A stretch of DNA of 64,000 bases. It comes from Candidatus Eiseniibacteriota bacterium. Its GTDB lineage: Bacteria; Eisenbacteria; RBG-16-71-46. Position 1 is the stretch's first letter. The number at the start of each line of letters is the position of its first letter. Both the position numbers and the translations under genes were made by a program. This document shows, in pieces, positions 26,915 through 35,217 of the stretch. The stretch spans positions 62,001 through 126,000 of the forward strand of contig JADJLL010000005.1 of NCBI GenBank assembly GCA_016710095.1. Reading direction: 5' to 3'. The notes under the pieces are model-generated. The model searched no databases and had not been told where the DNA came from. It worked only from the letters and a program-made list of their open reading frames with translations.

Positions 26915-28149
26915 GGAGAGCGGCCGCGGCGCTGTTCGCGCTGCTCCTGTTGGCGCCTTCCCTCGGGGCGTCGCGCGCGCACGCGAGCATCGAGGAGTTC
27001 GCCACGTTCGACCTCTCCCGCATGGAAGAGGACGACGAGAGCGCGCTCGACCACTACCTCGCGCGACAGCCAGTCGCCTGGCGCGACGAATGGGAGTTGA
27101 CGACGAACGGCTTCCGCACGTCGCAGGGCTGCCTCACCTCCGGGCTCTGGAACACCGAGTACGAGACCAAGGTGCGCTCCCCCATGGGCCAGCGCTCCCA
27201 CCTCGACCTCGAGCTGCTGCAGGTGGAGACCGACTACGCCCACTACCAGTGGCTCTCGCTCGACTTTCGCTTCCTCACTCGCGTGGGGAACGTGGGCGTT
27301 CGCTTCCGCCCGAACTACGACAAGAGCCAACAGGACTTCGCCTTTCTGTGGAGCCACGGCGACGGGTCGTCCCCACTCCAGGTGGAGACCGCACTCACCA
27401 TCGAGGACATGTTCAACACGTTCTGGGAGTTCCGGCAGGCTCGCGTGAAGGAACACAACGAGCCGTACCGGCGCCATCCCTTCGAGCCCTCCGCGCGCGT
27501 GATCTCGCGAGGAAAGAAGCACCGGCTCGAGCTGGCAGGCACGTGGCAAACCCCTTCCCGCAAGGTGATCGACGATCCGGACAGCACCATGGACGGCGCG
27601 TTCACGCTCTGGGGATCGAAGTTCCTCGTGGTCGGGGAACGTCAATTCTCCGACTGGACACTAGAGACGCGCCTCGACGGAGAACGGGTGCTCACGACCC
27701 GCCCGACGCGACGCGAGCCGGGCAATGCGCGCCTGTTCCGGCGCATGTGGAATGGCGAGCTGGCGGTCCGCCGCCAGTTCGGCGCGGACACGCGCGCCGA
27801 GCTGCGCTGGATGTACAAGGACCGGGCGCAATCGTGGGCGCCGCCCGGAGGAGACGGCCGGCTGCGCGCGCTCGACCGCGTGCTGACCACGGAAATCTCC
27901 CGCCAGTTCCTCACGGACTGGAACGCCCGCGCCGGACTGATGTACGACCGCGTCACGATCGCGGTGCACGGCGCCGCCCCGGGGTTCACCTGGGGATCGC
28001 GAAAGGAATCTCGCGCCTACCTCGGGCTTCGTGCGAAGTTCGGCCGCGTGAGCGTGCAGGGAATCGAGTGCATCGAGCTCGACCACGAGCCTTACGAAGT
28101 CTCGTTCCACCACGACAAGGGCTTCCTGCAGCTGCAGACCACTTTCTGA
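26911..28149 (+). CDS. Exported beta-rich protein, possible outer-membrane barrel
   Basis: A 412-residue protein starting at GTG 26911, overlapping eda by 4 nt. The signal peptide is AAAALFALLLLAPSLGASRAHA. The mature protein has many alternating polar/aromatic stretches (LDFRFLTRVGNVGVRFRPNY, HRLELAGTWQ, AELRWMYKD) and ends FLQLQTTF with a terminal Phe, which is typical of outer-membrane barrels. I recognise no family. Coupling to a sugar-acid aldolase might suggest uptake or sensing of a sugar acid, but that is weak inference. Confidence 0.65.
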   Translation: MRRAAAALFALLLLAPSLGASRAHASIEEFATFDLSRMEEDDESALDHYLARQPVAWRDEWELTTNGFRTSQGCLTSGLWNTEYETKVRSPMGQRSHLDLELLQVETDYAHYQWLSLDFRFLTRVGNVGVRFRPNYDKSQQDFAFLWSHGDGSSPLQVETALTIEDMFNTFWEFRQARVKEHNEPYRRHPFEPSARVISRGKKHRLELAGTWQTPSRKVIDDPDSTMDGAFTLWGSKFLVVGERQFSDWTLETRLDGERVLTTRPTRREPGNARLFRRMWNGELAVRRQFGADTRAELRWMYKDRAQSWAPPGGDGRLRALDRVLTTEISRQFLTDWNARAGLMYDRVTIAVHGAAPGFTWGSRKESRAYLGLRAKFGRVSVQGIECIELDHEPYEVSFHHDKGFLQLQTTF

Positions 28150-28193
28150 CCCCCCTGCAACCCACCCCCCACCCCTCGACGGAGGTGTCCCAC

Positions 28194-28592
28194 ATGAAGG
28201 GATTCATCGATTTCCTGAAGCAGACGAACGCGCTCGCGCTCGCCATCGGCGTGATCATCGGCGGCGCGGTCGGCAAGATCGTGGACTCGGTCGTGAGCGA
28301 CCTGCTCATGCCGCTCATCAGCCTCGCGATGCCGAACGGTGACTGGCGCGCGGCGAAGATCGCCCTGACGACCAACCCCGACGGCACGATCGACAAGGCG
28401 ATCGGCATCGGCGCGTTCGCCGGCCGCACGGTGGACTTCGTCATCATCGCGGCCGTGGTCTACATGATCACGAAGTCGCTGCTGAAGCCCGCACCCGCGG
28501 CGCCCGCCGCGCCGACGAAGACGTGCGGCGACTGCTGCAGCTCGGTTCCCGTGGCCGCGAAGAAGTGCATGCACTGCGGCAGCGCGGTCTGA
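28194..28592 (+). CDS. mscL: MscL-family mechanosensitive channel with C-terminal zinc ribbon
   Basis: A 132-residue protein. The first 100 residues are a large-conductance mechanosensitive channel: MKGFIDFLKQTNALALAIGV, GGAVGKIVDSVVSDLLMP, a periplasmic loop with NPDGTIDKAIGIGAFAG, and second helix VDFVIIAAVVYMI. Instead of the usual cytoplasmic helix bundle it ends in a zinc ribbon, CGDCCSSVPVAAKKCMHCG (CXXC...CXXC). The channel releases solutes during hypo-osmotic shock; the ribbon is an uncommon addition that could bind zinc or a partner. GGAGG at 28181-28185 precedes the ATG. Confidence 0.9.
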   Translation: MKGFIDFLKQTNALALAIGVIIGGAVGKIVDSVVSDLLMPLISLAMPNGDWRAAKIALTTNPDGTIDKAIGIGAFAGRTVDFVIIAAVVYMITKSLLKPAPAAPAAPTKTCGDCCSSVPVAAKKCMHCGSAV

Positions 28593-28611
28593 CCGTTTCA
28601 CCGAAAACGCG

Positions 28612-28644
28612 ACGCGCGGCGCGCCACCACGGCACGCCGCGCGT
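28612..28644. terminator. Bidirectional terminator between mscL and PBP gene
   Basis: A 14-bp stem with one mismatch (28612-28625 with 28631-28644), 5-nt loop, followed by TCTGCTTTT on the plus strand, sits between convergent genes. Confidence 0.75.
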
Positions 28645-28665
28645 TCTGCTTTTCCGGCGCGCGCT

Positions 28666-31116
28666 TCAGATCGCGTCGCGGTCCTTGCCGGACTCGGTCG
28701 AGTCCACCGGCGCGGCGAGCGAGTCCGACGCCGCGCGCGAGAGACTGTCGGACAGCGCCTGCGCACGGATCGCTTCCCAGTCGGCCGCGTGATCGCGCGC
28801 GCACATCTGCGTCGGCGCCTCCGTCTTGAGGAACGGCACGCGCAGCGGCGCCGGGCAATCGCCGCGCGCGAGCAGGCCCGTGAACGGATCCACCCACACG
28901 AGCACCTCGTCGTTGCGTGACGGGAACTCGCTCGCGGGGAAGCCCTCGAGCAGGCGCGACATGACACCGGCCCACACGGGCAGCGCCACCTTGGCCGCCG
29001 GCCGCGACAGGCTCTGCGGCTGGTCGTAGCCGACCCACACGCCCGCGGCGACGTCGGGCGTGAAGCCGACGAACCACGCGTCGTGATAGTCGTTCGTCGT
29101 GCCCGTCTTGCCGCCGCACGGCCGCGTGAAGCCGTAGCTCGCGCGCAGCGGATACGAGATGCCGAAGGTGACGACGTTCTCGAGCATGCCGCGCGCGAGC
29201 GCCGCGACCGCCTCGGGCAGCACCGCGATCGGACGACGCTCGGGGCGGCGCATCTCGAGGCCGCGCGAGTCGGCGATCGCGCGGACGGTCGTCGGCTCGC
29301 GACGCCAGCCGCCGTTCACGAACACCGTGTACGCGTCGACGAGCGCGAGCGGCGTCACCTCGTGCGTGCCGAGGCCGATGCTCGCGACGGCTTCGGGCTT
29401 GCCGAGGCCGAAGCGCTCGACGTAGCGCGCGACGTTCGCGGGACCGATCTGGTCGACGAGGTTCGCGGTCGCGAGGTTGAGCGACTTGCAGAGCGCCTTC
29501 GAGAGCGTGACGGTCTCGTGGTAGTCGCCTTCGTCGTTGCGCGGCTGCCACGGCCCCTCGGGCGTGGCGAACTCGCGCCGCAGGTCGGGCACGGTCGAGC
29601 CGGGCGTGAAGCGCTTGCCGCCGCGACGCGGATCGAGCGCGGTCGCGTACACGATCGGCTTGATCGCCGAGCCGGGCTGGCGCACGGCCTGCGTCGCGCG
29701 ATTGAAGTCGCCGTGGCCGGGATCGCGCCCGCCGACGATCGCGCGCACTTCGCCGCTCGGCGGATCGAGCAGCACGAACGCGCCCTGCAGCGGACCGAAG
29801 CCGCGGCCGCGCCACGCCTCCTGCGCGTCGAGACCGCGTGCGAGCTCGACTTCGGCGTTCTGCTGCCACACGAGGTCGCACGTCGTGAACACCGAAAGCC
29901 CCCAGCCTTCGAGCGCGCCCTTGGGCAGCTGGCGGCCGAGCTCCTGGCGCACCGCGCTCATGAACGAGGGGAAGCGCTCGCGCGGCGGCGGGACCGGGTG
30001 CAGCGTGAGCGGCGCGTTCGCGGCCGCGTTCATCGCGACGCTGTCGATCGCGCCCGTCTCGTACATGTCGTGCAGCACCGCGAACCGGCGGCGCAGCGCG
30101 TTGTCGGGGCGGCGCAGCGGCGAGTAGAGGTTCGGCGCGGGAATCACGCCGACGAGCAGCGCCGCCTGGTCGAGCGACAACGAATCCACCGGCACGCCGA
30201 AGAAACGGCGCGACGCCTCCGCGGCGCCCGCGATGCCGCCGTGATCGTCGCGGCCGAAGTACACGCTGTTCAGGTACATCTCGAGGATCTCGTCCTTCGA
30301 CAGCACGAGTTCGAGCCCGAACGCGTAGCACAGCTCGGCGAGCTTGCGCGTCATCGTGCGCTGCGTGCCGAGCCACAGCCCGCGCGCGAGCTGCTGCGTG
30401 ATCGTGCTCGCGCCCTGGCGCACGCCGCCGGCGCGGACGTTGGCGGCGATCGCGCGCGCGTTGCCCTTGAGGTCGAGTCCCATGTGCGAGCGGAAGCGCC
30501 GGTCCTCGGACGCGACGACCGCCTGCTGCAGCGCGCGCGGCATGCGCGCGAGCGGCACCCACTCGCGATACACGCGGTTCGAGTCCGGCAACACCGCGAG
30601 CAGCACGGGCTCGAGCCGGGGAGCGCGCTTCGCATCCGGCGGCGGCGCGCTCCCGAACGCTTCACGCTTCACCGAGACGAGGCGGCCGTTGCCGAAGCGC
30701 AGCCGCACGCGCTCGGGTCCGTTGCGTCCGCCGGGATCGGGGCCTTCGAAGCCGCGCAGCACGATCTCCGCGCCGCCGGGGAAGGACGTCCATTCTCCGG
30801 GAACGCGCGGCGAGCCCACCTGCCGGTAGCCGCGCGCGACGAGCTGGTCGCGCAGGTACTCCGCCGGCAGCGCGCGGCCCGCGAGCAGCGGCACGGGCGC
30901 GGACCAGATGCGCGCCGGATACGACCACGCGGGCCCGGTCGCGTGACGCGACTGCAGTGCGCGCACCTCGACCGCGAAACGCGCGAACGCGATGGCGAGC
31001 AATGCGAGGACGATCGCGATCGCGAACAGCACGCGACGGCGGATGCGGCGGGGCGCTGACGGCGGCGCGCCGCTCGCGGCGGAAGCAGGGGCGGATGACC
31101 CGGAAATGAAAGACAT
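28666..31116 (-). CDS. Class A penicillin-binding protein (PBP1b-like)
   Basis: Bifunctional peptidoglycan synthase of 816 residues. One membrane helix (LFAIAIVLALLAIAFARFA, about 30-48), a UB2H-like segment (PAEYLRDQLVARGYRQVGSP), the GT51 domain with catalytic Glu near residue 201 (VVASEDRRFRSHMGLD) and GASTITQQLARGLW, and the transpeptidase domain with Ser near residue 481 (RQPGSAIKP), SLN, and KTG near residue 670 (GGKTGTTNDYHDAWFVG). The UB2H domain and the order of motifs point to the PBP1b group, which works with an outer-membrane activator. A TAGCAT box (31131-31126) lies 9 nt before the ATG. Confidence 0.93.
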   Translation of the reverse strand: MSFISGSSAPASAASGAPPSAPRRIRRRVLFAIAIVLALLAIAFARFAVEVRALQSRHATGPAWSYPARIWSAPVPLLAGRALPAEYLRDQLVARGYRQVGSPRVPGEWTSFPGGAEIVLRGFEGPDPGGRNGPERVRLRFGNGRLVSVKREAFGSAPPPDAKRAPRLEPVLLAVLPDSNRVYREWVPLARMPRALQQAVVASEDRRFRSHMGLDLKGNARAIAANVRAGGVRQGASTITQQLARGLWLGTQRTMTRKLAELCYAFGLELVLSKDEILEMYLNSVYFGRDDHGGIAGAAEASRRFFGVPVDSLSLDQAALLVGVIPAPNLYSPLRRPDNALRRRFAVLHDMYETGAIDSVAMNAAANAPLTLHPVPPPRERFPSFMSAVRQELGRQLPKGALEGWGLSVFTTCDLVWQQNAEVELARGLDAQEAWRGRGFGPLQGAFVLLDPPSGEVRAIVGGRDPGHGDFNRATQAVRQPGSAIKPIVYATALDPRRGGKRFTPGSTVPDLRREFATPEGPWQPRNDEGDYHETVTLSKALCKSLNLATANLVDQIGPANVARYVERFGLGKPEAVASIGLGTHEVTPLALVDAYTVFVNGGWRREPTTVRAIADSRGLEMRRPERRPIAVLPEAVAALARGMLENVVTFGISYPLRASYGFTRPCGGKTGTTNDYHDAWFVGFTPDVAAGVWVGYDQPQSLSRPAAKVALPVWAGVMSRLLEGFPASEFPSRNDEVLVWVDPFTGLLARGDCPAPLRVPFLKTEAPTQMCARDHAADWEAIRAQALSDSLSRAASDSLAAPVDSTESGKDRDAI

Positions 31117-31223
31117 CGGTGAAGCATGCTAGCCCGCGGCGTTCCCGAGCCGCCAGTGCGGGCGATTGCGCGCACTTCGCAGGCATCTTCGCGACATTTT
31201 TCGTGGCTCGATCGAGATTCACG

Positions 31224-31253
31224 TTGAGCGGCCGCGCATGCGACACGTATCAT
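31224..31253 (+). promoter_or_regulatory. Promoter of the pheA leader
   Basis: TTGAGC (31224-31229), 18-nt spacer, TATCAT (31248-31253). The transcript should start near 31260, exactly where GTG 31261 and ATG 31264 open a reading frame whose first 20 codons hold three Phe codons. Confidence 0.6.
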
Positions 31254-31345
31254 TCTCCCCGTGATGACGCGCTCCTTCGCTCGCACGAACTTCACGGCCT
31301 CCACCGTCACGCGATTTACCGATCGCGGGAGGGTGGCCCGTGAGC

Positions 31346-31420
31346 GCGTTGGTTACGCAGTAACCGCAGAAAACGCACTCTGGCCCGCTCTCCGTCACCG
31401 GGGGGCGGGCCTTCGCGTTT
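31346..31420 (+). promoter_or_regulatory. Structured leader with mutually exclusive hairpins before pheA
   Basis: GGTTAC-GCA-GTAACC forms a perfect hairpin at 31351-31365. Flanking GCGTT (31346-31350) can pair with AACGC (31372-31376). The same AAACGC (31371-31376) can instead pair with GCGTTT (31415-31420), enclosing a second stem GGCCCGC (31382-31388) / GCGGGCC (31405-31411) and ending in TTTCTCC, a terminator-like shape. The two foldings compete for 31371-31376, as in a transcription attenuator. It could also be the end of a small RNA of about 160 nt. Confidence 0.5.
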
Positions 31421-31504
31421 CTCCTCCGGTGAGCCGATCCGGAGGAATCATGTCCGCACCCGACCGAACCCAACCGATCTCCTGCGCGGCCGCCGGGTGC
31501 AGGC

Positions 31505-32398
31505 GTGAGCCCGGTCGCGTACCAGGGGGTTGCCGGCGCGTTCAGCGAAGAGGCGGCGCGGCGATTCGCGCAGCCCGGCGAGACACTCTCGCCCTGCGAC
31601 ACGTTCGAGGCGCTGTTCGACGCGGTCGAGCGCGGCGAGGCCCGCTGTGGCGCAGCGCCGGTCGAGAACACGCTCGCAGGGGCGGTGATCGCCTGCTGGG
31701 ACCAGCTCACGACGCGAAATGTTCGCATCACGGCGGAGACGATCGTGCCGGTGTCGCACGCCCTCGTCGGCGTGCCCGGCGCGCGGCTCGAGGACATCCG
31801 GCGGGTGCTGTCGCACCCGGTCGCGCTCCAGCAGTGCGAGCGGTTCTTCCGGGCGAACCCGGGTATCGAGGCCGTGCCGGTGTTCGACACCGCGGGTGCG
31901 GTGCGGCAGGTGACGCGGGCGGGGGATCCCGCGCAGGCGGCGCTCGCCGCCGAGCGCACGGCGGAACTCTACGAAGGAGTGGTGCTCGCGCGGGCGCTCG
32001 AAGACCACCCGAACAACCTGACGCGGTTCTTCCTCATCGAGGCCCGCGAGACGGCGGCGGCCTCGGGCTCCACGGTGGCGGGGGCGCCGGTGGCCGCAAA
32101 AACCGCTCTCTTCCTGAGAACGCCGAACCGCCCCGGCGCACTCTGGCGGTCCTTGCGGCCGTTCGCCGAGCGCGGGCTCGACCTCACGAGGATCGAGAGC
32201 CGGCCGGTCCGGCACACGCCGTTCGAGTACGCGTTTCTCCTCGAAGTCGCTGCGGCACAGGACCCGGAGGGGCTCGACGCCGCGATCGAGGAGCTGCGCA
32301 CGGAGTGCCTCGAACTGCGCGAACTCGGCCGGTTCACCCCGGCGGCCCCGCACGATCGGGCCTCGACCACGAAGGGTCCCGGCGAGCGCGCGGGTTGA
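31505..32398 (+). CDS. pheA: Prephenate dehydratase
   Basis: Converts prephenate to phenylpyruvate in phenylalanine synthesis. The 297-residue protein has the dehydratase domain (VAYQGVAGAFSEEAARRF, GAAPVENTLAGAV, the Thr-containing NNLTRFFLIE) and a C-terminal ACT domain (KTALFLRTPNRPGALWRSL, ESRPVRHTPFEYAFLLE) that normally binds Phe for feedback inhibition. There is no chorismate mutase domain. GTG 31505 lacks a ribosome site, whereas a strong one (GGAGG before ATG 31450) opens a frame shifted by one base; removing one G from 31495-31497 would join it and add 18 residues. Confidence 0.9.
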   Translation: MSPVAYQGVAGAFSEEAARRFAQPGETLSPCDTFEALFDAVERGEARCGAAPVENTLAGAVIACWDQLTTRNVRITAETIVPVSHALVGVPGARLEDIRRVLSHPVALQQCERFFRANPGIEAVPVFDTAGAVRQVTRAGDPAQAALAAERTAELYEGVVLARALEDHPNNLTRFFLIEARETAAASGSTVAGAPVAAKTALFLRTPNRPGALWRSLRPFAERGLDLTRIESRPVRHTPFEYAFLLEVAAAQDPEGLDAAIEELRTECLELRELGRFTPAAPHDRASTTKGPGERAG

Positions 32399-32423
32399 AC
32401 CCCGCGGCAGTGGTGGCTTACTT
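32395..32423 (+). promoter_or_regulatory. Promoter of the first OmpA-domain gene
   Basis: TTGAAC (32395-32400), 17-nt spacer, TTACTT (32418-32423). The -35 box includes the pheA stop codon. The leader is about 75 nt. Confidence 0.55.
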
Positions 32424-32502
32424 TCCACCGACCTACGCCCGACACGGCGTTTCGAGTCCCAAGCGACCGGGACTTTCGCGGCTTCCCTCGAGGAGATTTT
32501 CC

Positions 32503-34002
32503 ATGCGCGCCCGTCTTTGGTTCGCCCTGCACGTCCTGGCTGCCCTACTGGCGGCGGGCGCTGCCGTGGCCGAGCCCATCGGTTCCCATTTCCAGCTGAC
32601 GCCCTTCGGCGGCTTCACGATGTTCGATCCCAAGCTGCGCTACCCGGGCAGCAACGCGCCGCTCACCGACGACCTGTACGTCGGCGGCCGCCTGAGCTGG
32701 GAGTCGAAGTCGTGGATCGGCATCGAGGCCGCGGCCGGCATGACGCCGACCGTCGAAGACCTCGTGGTCGGCGGCAACGACTACGACTGGACGCACGCGT
32801 CCGGCAACCTCGTGCTCTCGCCCGCGCGCGGCCGTTGGGGCAACCCGTACGTGTTCGCCGGCGCCGGCTACACGCAGCTCAAGCCCGCCACGGGCGAGAA
32901 GCGCAGCACGAACACGTTCGAGTTCGGCGGCGGCGTGAAGCTGTGGATGACGGACGCCGTCGGCCTGCGCTTCGAAGCGCGCGACGTGTCGTTCAAGCCG
33001 CTCGAGAATCTCTCGGGCCAGAACCACTTCCACAACATGGTGCTCGGCGCGGGCCTCACGTTCGCGCTCGGCGCGACGCCGCGTGACACCGACGGCGACG
33101 GCGTGCCCGATCGCAAGGACAAGTGCCCGGCGACGCCGAAGGGCGCGACGGTCAACGCCACCGGCTGCCCGAGCGACTCGGACGGCGACGGCGTGCTCGA
33201 CGGTCTCGACAAGTGCCCCGGCACGCCCAAGGGCGCGACGGTGGACGCGAACGGCTGCCCGTCCGACGCGGACGGTGACGGCGTGTTCGACGGAATCGAC
33301 ACGTGCGCCGACACGCCCAAGGGCGCGACGGTGGACGCGAAGGGCTGCCCGAGCGACTCCGACAACGACGGCGTCCTCGACGGTCTCGATGCGTGCCCGA
33401 ACACTCCCGCCGGCGCCAAGGTCGACGCGAAGGGTTGCCCGACCGACGCCGACGCCGACGGCGTGTTCGACGGTCTCGACGAGTGCGCCGAAACGCCCGC
33501 CGGCCTCAAGGTGGACGCGAAGGGCTGCCCGATCGAGGTCATGGAGCGCGAGACCGAGCTGCTCGACACCGGCCTCATCCGCCTCAACGACGTCAACTTC
33601 GAAACCGGCAAGGCGGAGATCATGCCGGAGTCGTACGCGACGCTCGACGCCGCCGGCGCCGTGATGCTCAAGTGGCCCCAGCTGCGCATCGAGATCGGTG
33701 GCCACACCGACTCGCGTGGCGGTGTCGCCCGCAACAAGGCGCTGTCCGAGGCGCGCGCCGATTCCGTCCGCGCCTACATCCTGCGCAAGTTCCCGGCGCT
33801 CTCGCCGACGCAGTTCTCGACGAAGGGCTACGGGCCGACGCGTCCGGTCGCGCCGAACACGAACCCGCTCAACATGGCGAAGAACCGCCGCGTCGAGTTC
33901 GTCGTGCTCAACAAGGAAGTGCTGAAGAAGGAAGTCGAACGCCGCCGCCTGCTCCGCCAGAGCGAGAGCACGCCGGCCGACTCCTCGGCGACGCCGAAGT
34001 AA
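32503..34002 (+). CDS. TSP3-repeat OmpA-family outer-membrane protein (copy 1)
   Basis: A 499-residue protein: signal peptide (LHVLAALLAAGAAVAEP), an N-terminal beta-barrel of about 170 residues (FQLTPFGGFTMFD to LGAGLTFALG), five calcium-binding thrombospondin type 3 repeats of about 30 residues each (DTDGDGVPDRKDKCP and so on, 33087-33540), then an OmpA-like peptidoglycan-binding domain (INEGHTDSRG-type motif IGGHTDSRGG and NRRVEFVVLN). It anchors the outer membrane to the cell wall. AGGAG at 32491-32495 precedes the ATG. A paralogue with the same layout lies at 37572. Confidence 0.93.
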   Translation: MRARLWFALHVLAALLAAGAAVAEPIGSHFQLTPFGGFTMFDPKLRYPGSNAPLTDDLYVGGRLSWESKSWIGIEAAAGMTPTVEDLVVGGNDYDWTHASGNLVLSPARGRWGNPYVFAGAGYTQLKPATGEKRSTNTFEFGGGVKLWMTDAVGLRFEARDVSFKPLENLSGQNHFHNMVLGAGLTFALGATPRDTDGDGVPDRKDKCPATPKGATVNATGCPSDSDGDGVLDGLDKCPGTPKGATVDANGCPSDADGDGVFDGIDTCADTPKGATVDAKGCPSDSDNDGVLDGLDACPNTPAGAKVDAKGCPTDADADGVFDGLDECAETPAGLKVDAKGCPIEVMERETELLDTGLIRLNDVNFETGKAEIMPESYATLDAAGAVMLKWPQLRIEIGGHTDSRGGVARNKALSEARADSVRAYILRKFPALSPTQFSTKGYGPTRPVAPNTNPLNMAKNRRVEFVVLNKEVLKKEVERRRLLRQSESTPADSSATPK

Positions 34003-34022
34003 GCGCCGCCCCACGCAACGAA

Positions 34023-34056
34023 GAAGGGCCGGAGTCCACACGGACTCCGGCCCTTC
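34023..34056 (+). terminator. Terminator after OmpA copy 1
   Basis: A perfect 15-bp stem (34023-34037 with 34042-34056) with an ACAC loop, followed by GTGTTT. It also ends the convergent DUF2892 gene. Confidence 0.85.
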
Positions 34057-34104
34057 GTGTTTCCGGCGGCACGCTCGGCGCCAGCGGCGCCAGCGGTGGC
34101 GCGG

Positions 34105-34305
34105 CTACTTCGCCTTCGCGTCCTTCGTCGCGCACGTGCTGATGCCGAGCGGCAGGTAGATCGGGCACCAGTTCACCGCGGCGGTGAACAGCGGCACGAT
34201 GCCGATCGCGCCCCACCAGGCCTTGTAATAGATGCCGGCGCCGATCAACGCGAGCCCCACGACGAGACGGAAGATACGGTCCACACCACCCACGTTCGCC
34301 TTCAT
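34105..34305 (-). CDS. Small DUF2892 (YgaP-like) membrane protein
   Basis: A 66-residue protein with the DUF2892 pattern: VGGVDRIFRLVVGLALIGAG, a middle KAWWGAIGIVPLFTAAVNWC and CPIYLPLGISTC. Two hydrophobic helices form a hairpin in the inner membrane. Domains like this are fused to rhodanese in YgaP; here it stands alone. GGAGG lies 6 nt before the ATG. Function unknown. Confidence 0.85.
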   Translation of the reverse strand: MKANVGGVDRIFRLVVGLALIGAGIYYKAWWGAIGIVPLFTAAVNWCPIYLPLGISTCATKDAKAK

Positions 34306-34443
34306 GCGCTGCCTCCAGTCCGGGGAAACGAAACCACCACGTGCGGTCGAACACACACTGGGAGCCGGTCCACCCGAAAAGGATTCGCGCGGACTTGCGA
34401 GGGGAACACGGCGCGGGCAGTCTGCCGGTTCGGAGGTTTGGTG

Positions 34444-35187
34444 ATGAAGATCGAAACCGAAGACGATCTCGCCGGGATGAAGGCCGCGGGCCGCGTGGTC
34501 CGCGAGACGCTGGACGCCATGAGCGTCGCGGTGGAACCCGGCATCAGCACGGCGCAGCTCGACGCGATCGCGGCCCGGGCATTGCGCGATCGTGGCGCGC
34601 GCTCGGCGCCCCGGCTCGTCTACGACTTCCCGGGCGAGACGTGCATCTGCGTGAACGACGAGATCGTGCACGGCATTCCGTCGGCGAAGCGCGTGCTGCG
34701 CGAGGGCGACCTCGTCACGCTCGACGTGACGATCGAGAAGAACGGCTACATGGCCGACGCCGCGGTCACGCTGCCCGTCGGGCGCGTGTCGGCGCGCGCG
34801 GCCAAGCTGCTCGCGGCGACCGAAGCGGTGCTCACCCGCGCGCTCGAGGACGTGCGCCCGGGCAAGCGCGCGTTCGAGGTCGGCCGCGTGATCGAGCGCG
34901 AGGCGGGCCGCCACGGACTGTCGCCCGTGCGCGCGCTGCAGGGCCACGGCATCGGCCGCACGATCCACGAAGACCCGATGATGCCGAACTGGGCCGACCC
35001 CGAGGCGCAGGACGTGCTCGAGGACGGACTCGTGCTGACGGTCGAGCCCATCCTGTCGCTCGGCAGCGGCGAGTCCTACGAGTCGAACGACGGCTGGACG
35101 ATCCTGGCCGCCGACGGCGCGTGGGCGGCGCACTTCGAGCACACGCTCGTGGTCACGAAGGGCCGCCCGATCCTGCTCACCGCCTGA
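34444..35187 (+). CDS. map: Methionine aminopeptidase, type I
   Basis: Removes the initiator methionine from new proteins. The 247-residue enzyme has all pita-bread metal ligands: Asp 94 (VTLDVTIEKN), Asp 105 (YMADAAV), His 168 (GHGIG), Glu 201 (TVEPIL) and Glu 232 (HFEHT), plus His 76 of the substrate pocket (VHGIPS). GGAGG at 34432-34436 supports ATG 34444. Confidence 0.95.
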   Translation: MKIETEDDLAGMKAAGRVVRETLDAMSVAVEPGISTAQLDAIAARALRDRGARSAPRLVYDFPGETCICVNDEIVHGIPSAKRVLREGDLVTLDVTIEKNGYMADAAVTLPVGRVSARAAKLLAATEAVLTRALEDVRPGKRAFEVGRVIEREAGRHGLSPVRALQGHGIGRTIHEDPMMPNWADPEAQDVLEDGLVLTVEPILSLGSGESYESNDGWTILAADGAWAAHFEHTLVVTKGRPILLTA

Positions 35188-35217
35188 GCGCGCGCTCCCG
35201 CACGCGTCCGCTCGCCG

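Noticed and set aside
31320..31350. AGGGTGGCCCG resembling a T-box motif before pheA
   Set aside because: The leader upstream is only about 70 nt, too short for Stem I and the specifier loop, and the rest of the T-box consensus does not fit.
33087..33540. Regular 90-bp repeats at 33.1 and 38.2 kb, considered as tandem DNA repeats or CRISPR
   Set aside because: They are in-frame coding repeats for TSP3 calcium-binding units, with no spacer structure.
31261..34002. A single 913-codon frame spanning pheA and the OmpA gene
   Set aside because: It is in frame only with the OmpA gene; pheA is read in another frame and the two are separate genes with their own promoters.
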